From Flavobacteriales bacterium (GTDB lineage: Bacteria; Bacteroidota; Bacteroidia; Flavobacteriales; UA16): 11,258 bases of DNA. The translations under genes were made by a program, and so were the position numbers. Where the stretch lies: contig JAURKF010000241.1 in the NCBI GenBank assembly GCA_030831885.1, positions 1 through 11,258 of the forward strand, in the 5' to 3' direction. This document shows positions 7,062 through 11,258 of this stretch, piece by piece. Numbering within the stretch: the first letter of the stretch is position 1; every line of letters begins with the position of its first letter. The notes below the pieces were generated by a model. The model did not search any database. It saw only the letters and a program-made list of their open reading frames with translations, and was not told where the DNA came from.

Positions 7062-8543
7062 GATTGTGTTCGTTTGCCGGCGCATATAATTTTTCCAGCT
7101 ATCAGAACCGGATTCGCGACCACCTCCTGTCTCCTTCTCACCACCGAATGCACCACCTATTTCAGCGCCGCTGGTTCCAATGTTCACGTTCGCTATGCCG
7201 CAATCACTACCCTCTACGGATAAGAAATACTCAGCCTCACGCATATTCGTCGTCATAATGCTACTACTCAAACCTTGGGCAACACCATTCTGCATTGCCA
7301 CTGCATCTGATAACTCCTTATATTTCATCACGTAAAGAATGGGTGCAAAAGTTTCATGCTGCACTATTGGCAAACTTGAATCCTTTACCTCGATAACACA
7401 GGGCTTTACGTAACATCCGCTTTCATAACCCTGTCCAGAGAGAACCCCGCCTTCAACCAACATCTTACCCCCTTGTACTTTAGCGGCTTCTATAGACTCT
7501 TGATACATTCTTACCGCATCAGTATCGATGAGAGGGCCAACATGATTATTTTGATCAAGCGGATTTCCAATACGCAACTGGCCATATGCTTGAATGAGTT
7601 TAGAAGTTACCTCTTCAAAAATAGATTCATGAATGATTAATCTGCGTGTTGTTGTGCAGCGCTGACCGGCAGTGCCACACGCGCCAAAAACAGCCCCAAT
7701 TATAGTCATCTTCAAATCCGCATTCGGGGTGACTATGATGGCATTATTACCGCCTAATTCAAGCAAACTCTTTCCAAATCGTTCTGCCACCTTTGCTCCC
7801 ACGATGCGACCCATACGAGTGCTGCCCGTAGCCGAGATCAAAGGAATGCGATTGTCTTCCGTCATCATCGAACCAACCTTGACATCGCCCGTGACAATAC
7901 TTGAAATTCCTTCCGGTAAGTTGTTCTCACGAGCAACTTCATTCCAGATATTCTGGCACGCTACCGCGCAAAGCGGAGTCTTCTCACTGCCCTTCCAAAT
8001 ACAGACGTTTCCGCACACCCACGCCAATGCACTATTCCAACTCCAAACGGCAACAGGAAAATTAAATGCAGAGATAATTCCAACAATTCCCAGCGGGTGC
8101 CATTGCTCGTACATACGGTGGCCAGGACGTTCGCTATGCATGGTAAGACCATATAACTGACGCGAAAGCCCAACAGCAAAATCACAGATATCAATCATTT
8201 CCTGCACTTCGCCAAGGCCCTCTTGCAAGGATTTCCCCATTTCGTAAGAAACAAGCTGACCTAATTCTTGTTTTTTTGCGCGTAGCTTATCTCCGAATTG
8301 ACGCACAATCTCGCCACGTTTGGGCGCTGGCATTAAACGCCATGTCAACAATGCATTCTGAGCACATTCAATAACGCGCTCATAATCTGTTGAAGAGGTC
8401 GCACTAACCGAACCAATAAGTTTACCATCTGCCGGTGAGTATGAAGAGATACTTTCTCCGGACCCAAAGAAATTCAGCCCTGTGCTAGTGCCTAAATTAT
8501 CCTTCTTCAGACCAAGGGTGTTGAGCGCGAGTTCGATTTGCAT
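7011..8543 (-). CDS. ALDH7/antiquitin-type aldehyde dehydrogenase (alpha-aminoadipic semialdehyde/piperideine-6-carboxylate dehydrogenase)
   Basis: 510 residues, the usual ALDH7 length. Catalytic elements are Asn161 in AFNFPVAVW, Lys174 in IWKGSE for cofactor binding, general base Glu262 in LELGGNN, and nucleophile Cys296 in GQRCTTTRR. The C-terminal region TSGAEIGGAFGGEKETGGGR and the tail INYSSNLPLAQGIKFDL are strongly antiquitin-like. The expected reaction is NAD(P)+-dependent oxidation of alpha-aminoadipic semialdehyde to 2-aminoadipate in lysine breakdown (bacterial relative AmaB); activity on other aldehydes is possible. I chose ATG 8543 because a TAnnTTTG promoter lies 17 nt upstream and a longer reading frame would put the promoter inside the gene. 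It converges on mnmG with zero spacing, and the inverted repeat at 7009-7061 covers its 3' end. No other lysine-degradation gene is in view. Confidence 0.93.
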   Translation of the reverse strand: MQIELALNTLGLKKDNLGTSTGLNFFGSGESISSYSPADGKLIGSVSATSSTDYERVIECAQNALLTWRLMPAPKRGEIVRQFGDKLRAKKQELGQLVSYEMGKSLQEGLGEVQEMIDICDFAVGLSRQLYGLTMHSERPGHRMYEQWHPLGIVGIISAFNFPVAVWSWNSALAWVCGNVCIWKGSEKTPLCAVACQNIWNEVARENNLPEGISSIVTGDVKVGSMMTEDNRIPLISATGSTRMGRIVGAKVAERFGKSLLELGGNNAIIVTPNADLKMTIIGAVFGACGTAGQRCTTTRRLIIHESIFEEVTSKLIQAYGQLRIGNPLDQNNHVGPLIDTDAVRMYQESIEAAKVQGGKMLVEGGVLSGQGYESGCYVKPCVIEVKDSSLPIVQHETFAPILYVMKYKELSDAVAMQNGVAQGLSSSIMTTNMREAEYFLSVEGSDCGIANVNIGTSGAEIGGAFGGEKETGGGRESGSDSWKNYMRRQTNTINYSSNLPLAQGIKFDL

Positions 8544-8560
8544 GTATGAATATTTTTTCG

Positions 8561-8589
8561 CAAAGATAATCGCTACCAACACCGTCCAA
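8561..8589 (-). promoter_or_regulatory. Bacteroidota-type promoter for the ALDH7 gene
   Basis: On the minus strand TATCTTTG (8561-8568) is an exact TAnnTTTG -7 element. A TTG (-33 type) at 8587-8589 lies 18 nt upstream, within the phylum's range. Transcription would start a few bases downstream, leaving about 10 nt before ATG 8543. The element sits in the 60-nt gap after the 477-aa gene, so the dehydrogenase can be expressed separately from it. Confidence 0.6.
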
Positions 8590-8603
8590 TCATGAAGGAA
8601 TTT

Positions 8604-10037
8604 CTAATTCCATCTTAGGGCATTATCAAGGTCTGCCAATGTTATTGGCTTGGTATTTTGCATGATTAGTTTGTTCATCGAAGTATTCATGCTACTCACT
8701 TCCATAACCGGAGAGCCATGCGGATTGTCGATTGCAACAACACGTACATTTCGATTCGCCGGCACACCTTGGAACACATAGTCATCGCCCAACCTCATTC
8801 CGGACAGAATGCTCCTTTCGTTCTCAAAAACCATAGAAACCATTGCGGAGCTTGACAGTTTGGATTGAATAATGACGTCCACCAGTGGCCCCTGCTCCGA
8901 TACGAATCGATCACAATTTATCCACCCCAATCCCGCACTAGAGAAAACATAAAAGTTTAAATCTTGCGTGTTGACCGCAGTCATTTTTTGAGTCGTATCC
9001 TCATACGTGTATAAGTTTCTAAACTTCCTCTTGAACGCTTCGGTGTTCCTTCCTTGCTGTCTTCCAAAAGAAACTACACATGCGTGGTCATCTGTATAAA
9101 GCGGCATAAATCGATTCATATCCAATGGTGGCATAGTAGCAAGTGCTGCAGCTATTGTCCTATCATAATCTTCACGCGCTGTATGCGAAATGTAATAATC
9201 ACGGAAGGAGCCATCGGGATTAACTTTAAACGTAATCTGCGAATACATGTGATTCGCACAAAAATCATCAACCATTTCTGATGATGGGTTGAAATTGGAA
9301 ACAAACCATTGATTCAGGTTTTGGCCATTCGAAAGAGGCCAATTGAAATAATCCATCTCACGAATGCGCGTACCGCACCGCAACTCGCTTGCGTTTATTT
9401 GAATAAAGCATGCATTGGGAGGCGGAGTTGGAGCGGTGCTCGTTTCCGGAATAGGATCAGAGTTGGTCTCAAGGCGCCAATCGATAATACCGCTTTCGTT
9501 GCGTTCACCATAGAACAACTCGAAATCCTCCTTTCTACCCTTTTCTACCGGGAAATAAATATTGTACCGGGAGCCCTCACGCAAAAAAACTTCTTTCTTC
9601 TTTGAATATGCTTGAACCTTAATCATTCCGGCTGTTTCAAGGCGCCTGTCACCACTGGTTGTGCTCAACTTTGCGGCGAGCATCTCGTTGAGATTGTAAC
9701 ACTCCTCTATTACAAGTCTAACCTTTCCGATAATGGGTGCTCCATTTTCATCCACAAAAGAATTGGCAGGAAAAAACAACTTTGTACCCCGCTTACACTC
9801 AATGGTTGTGTTACAATCCGATTGAATATTGCGCTCATTATGCGTCGTTTTTAATCGAGCCGCATTCACCGGTGAGGGCTTGGATAAAGCCTCGGGGGTG
9901 GCTTCCGATTGAACCATACTAGCTGATGCAAGTGGCGCGGAAACAGTGTTGCGTTTCGCTGCATTCATCAGCTGGTTATAATACAAACCACAACACACAG
10001 ACAGAGCAGCAGAGGCAAAAATTATGTACTTTTTCAT
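8604..10037 (-). CDS. Uncharacterised envelope protein with possible ZU5-like and TonB-C-like regions
   Basis: 477 residues; I do not recognise a named family. The N-terminus (MKKYIIFASAALSVCCGL) is a signal peptide or signal anchor; the two Cys at 15-16 lack a proper lipobox. A low-complexity Ala/Ser/Pro/Thr linker runs to about 70. Residues 75-190 (GTKLFFPANSFVDENG, ETAGMIKVQAYSKKKEVF, YNIYFPVEKG, ELFYGERNESGIIDW) resemble a beta-sandwich region seen in many Bacteroidota surface proteins, possibly ZU5-like. A Pro-rich hinge is at 195-208. Residues 264-304 (YSQITFKVNPDGSFRDYYIS and a helix ending ATMPPLD) resemble the TonB C-terminal pattern. LGWINCDRF at 370-378 opens a last beta domain. 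ATG 10037 replaces an in-frame TTG two codons upstream. The protein is predicted periplasmic or outer-surface. It may share the dehydrogenase transcript by read-through, but that gene has its own promoter. Domain calls are by eye. Confidence 0.6.
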   Translation of the reverse strand: MKKYIIFASAALSVCCGLYYNQLMNAAKRNTVSAPLASASMVQSEATPEALSKPSPVNAARLKTTHNERNIQSDCNTTIECKRGTKLFFPANSFVDENGAPIIGKVRLVIEECYNLNEMLAAKLSTTSGDRRLETAGMIKVQAYSKKKEVFLREGSRYNIYFPVEKGRKEDFELFYGERNESGIIDWRLETNSDPIPETSTAPTPPPNACFIQINASELRCGTRIREMDYFNWPLSNGQNLNQWFVSNFNPSSEMVDDFCANHMYSQITFKVNPDGSFRDYYISHTAREDYDRTIAAALATMPPLDMNRFMPLYTDDHACVVSFGRQQGRNTEAFKRKFRNLYTYEDTTQKMTAVNTQDLNFYVFSSAGLGWINCDRFVSEQGPLVDVIIQSKLSSSAMVSMVFENERSILSGMRLGDDYVFQGVPANRNVRVVAIDNPHGSPVMEVSSMNTSMNKLIMQNTKPITLADLDNALRWN

Positions 10038-10168
10038 AAGCAATTGTTTTTGGTTCAGATTAGCTAACCCGTGGTCACCAAAAAATATTGCCCGCTTTCA
10101 ACAAAATGCTGCTGATTTGTTCCCGAAGTCTTTATTAAATTATTTACGTTATCCGCCGATATTTGTGT

Positions 10169-10681
10169 ATGCGAAACGCATTGCTGATTATTCTATTGGG
10201 TTCAATTGCTTCCCTGTTGGGTTGCCAACCTCCGCACGTGCCTATTTCCGCAGAATCTATTCTTCAACCCGATAAAGGCGGCGATTTTCGCGGGATACAC
10301 TTAGGCGATACTCCTAAATTAATTAAGCGCGCGGAGGAGGCTAGCTCGGTTTACAGCATGCCCGATGAACTCATCTATCGGTTCAACTCTCAAGAAACGG
10401 ATTCCACTTGGTACGAAATATCATACAATTTCAATCAAGATGGTCTGAACCACATAAGCCTCGATGTATTTCCTGATGGCGAAGAATTGAAAGAGCATCT
10501 TTATTCAGATTTCGTCTCATACTACAATCAGCGTTACGGAGAATGTAAAACGTTTCAAAACCGCTCTGAGTGGAGAGGGTTGACAATGCAGGGTAAGTTT
10601 ATTTCCATAACACTCATCACAGAGAGAGCTTTGATTGATCGTCAGCATCTTCGACTGGTTTTTAACGAAACCAATCAATGA
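10169..10681 (+). CDS. Predicted lipoprotein of unknown function
   Basis: 170 residues. The N-terminus MRNALLIILLGSIASLLGCQ is a clear lipoprotein signal: a charged start, a hydrophobic stretch and the lipobox LLGC with Cys19 as lipidation site. The mature part (GDFRGIHLGDTPKLIKRAEE, then alternating beta-like stretches such as WYEISYNFNQDGLNHISLDVFP and a helical DFVSYYNQRYG segment) looks like a small soluble alpha/beta domain; I do not recognise the family. ATG 10169 gives an ideal signal; an in-frame TTG at 10163 adds only MC and is unlikely. It diverges from the 477-aa gene across 131 nt. Its stop overlaps the next start as ATGA (10678-10681), so the ABC ATPase is probably translationally coupled to it. 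This suggests, without proving, a lipoprotein accessory to the transporter. It is too small for a usual peptide-binding SBP (about 500-600 residues). Confidence 0.75.
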   Translation: MRNALLIILLGSIASLLGCQPPHVPISAESILQPDKGGDFRGIHLGDTPKLIKRAEEASSVYSMPDELIYRFNSQETDSTWYEISYNFNQDGLNHISLDVFPDGEELKEHLYSDFVSYYNQRYGECKTFQNRSEWRGLTMQGKFISITLITERALIDRQHLRLVFNETNQ

Positions 10682-11258
10682 GCGAGAAACCACTGATTCA
10701 AATCGATCACCTGGGAATAGCATTTCGTCGTGACGGCATGCTCAATCAGGCTGTTTACGAAAGCAGCTTCAATGTCAACCGCGGAAAAACGCTCGCCATT
10801 GTTGGAGAATCGGGTAGTGGTAAGTCCGTTTCTTCACTTAGCCTATTAAGACTTCTGCATCCTGAAAAAACTGTTTTCACTTCGGGGCGCTTTGCAATTG
10901 ATAAATCACTGCTTGATAACTCGCACGATGCCTTAGTGCAACCAGACAATGAATTACTGAATCAACTTCGGGGTAAAAAGATTGCTATGATCTTTCAAGA
11001 GCCCATGACTTCCTTGAACCCTGTCATAACGTGCGGACGACAAGTCGAGGAGGTGTTGATTAAACATTTATCCCTTTCGCAAGAGCAAGCTCGAAAAAAA
11101 ACACTTGATTTATTTATTGAAGTTAGGCTTCCACGACCTGAAATCATGTTGAATCAATACCCGCACGAGCTTAGCGGCGGTCAACGACAGCGTGTCATGA
11201 TTGCTATGGCTATTGCGTGCGAACCCAAGCTTCTAATTGCAGACGAACCAACAACCGC
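10678..11258 (+). CDS. Oligopeptide/dipeptide-type ABC transporter ATP-binding protein, 3' partial
   Basis: 193 codons are visible and the frame is open at the window edge. Walker A is GESGSGKS (43-50), the Q-loop is FQEPMTSLNP (Gln107), the ABC signature is ELSGGQRQR (164-172), and Walker B is LLIADEPTT (185-193, Asp189 and Glu190). The Q-loop sequence and the long insert after Walker A resemble the DppD/OppD/GsiA/YejF peptide-import ATPases. In Bacteroidota these are often one fused protein with two ATPase halves (YejF-like); whether that holds here lies beyond the window. The start ATG overlaps the lipoprotein stop by 4 nt. Permease and binding-protein genes are not visible. The lack of a stop codon at the edge is a window effect and not a truncation. 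Confidence 0.93.
   Translation, partial: MSEKPLIQIDHLGIAFRRDGMLNQAVYESSFNVNRGKTLAIVGESGSGKSVSSLSLLRLLHPEKTVFTSGRFAIDKSLLDNSHDALVQPDNELLNQLRGKKIAMIFQEPMTSLNPVITCGRQVEEVLIKHLSLSQEQARKKTLDLFIEVRLPRPEIMLNQYPHELSGGQRQRVMIAMAIACEPKLLIADEPTT

Noticed and set aside
7672..8160. 162-residue plus-strand reading frame opposite the dehydrogenase
   Set aside because: Antisense to strongly conserved ALDH codons, with no family resemblance.
8597..8611. GGAATT/AATTCC hairpin over the stop of the 477-aa gene as a terminator
   Set aside because: Short AT-rich stem with a 3-nt loop and no U-tract; the alternative is that it is chance.
8919..8927. TTATCCACC as a second DnaA box
   Set aside because: One mismatch at the last base, inside a coding region and isolated from the perfect box by over 5 kb.
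10038..10168. Promoters in the divergent region between the 477-aa gene and the lipoprotein gene
   Set aside because: Only near-misses to TAnnTTTG (such as TATTTTTTG on the minus strand); real promoters are expected here but cannot be placed with confidence.
10236..10243. GCACGTGC palindrome in the lipoprotein gene as a parS site
   Set aside because: Flanking bases do not fit the consensus; lies in coding sequence.

Overview
The window reads as chromosomal DNA of a Bacteroidota bacterium, most likely a Flavobacteriales-type lineage. The evidence is the DUF4175 giant followed by an RsbW-like ATPase and by ybeY-mnmG, a YbeY whose third metal ligand is Asp, a TAnnTTTG-type promoter, weak or absent Shine-Dalgarno sequences, and moderate GC. 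The exact genus cannot be read from the sequence. No rRNA, tRNA, insertion sequence, CRISPR array or phage gene was seen. Coding density is very high and no gene-free stretch exceeds about 220 bases.

Left part (1-7010): a 5'-truncated DUF4175 membrane/coiled-coil protein and a small HATPase run rightward. A tandem-domain universal stress protein points left and meets the HATPase gene tail to tail with 1 nt between them. After a 218-nt divergent intergenic region come ybeY (16S rRNA maturation/ribosome quality control) and mnmG (tRNA wobble-uridine modification), again rightward. Embedded in this block are three 16-bp elements that match the chromosomal centromere (parS) consensus TGTTNCACGTGNAACA at 14-15 of 16 positions: inside the HATPase gene, in the 26-nt ybeY-mnmG gap, and inside mnmG. 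A perfect DnaA box (TTATCCACA) lies on the HATPase/usp junction. Together they suggest that this locus is an origin-proximal ParB-loading region. This is the most notable signal in the window.

Middle (7011-10037): an ALDH7/antiquitin-type semialdehyde dehydrogenase (lysine catabolism) reads leftward and converges on mnmG with no base between the two stop codons. The junction sits in an 8-bp inverted repeat that encloses two smaller hairpins. Upstream of the dehydrogenase, with its own good Bacteroidota promoter between, is an unrecognised 477-aa envelope protein with a possible ZU5-like region and a TonB-C-like segment.

Right (10169-11258): a 170-aa predicted lipoprotein overlaps by 4 nt (ATGA) the start of an oligopeptide/dipeptide-type ABC transporter ATPase, which runs off the window.

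The genes do not form one pathway. The left block combines translation-quality functions (ybeY, mnmG) with stress/regulatory proteins, the middle is amino-acid catabolism plus an envelope protein, and the right edge starts a transport operon.
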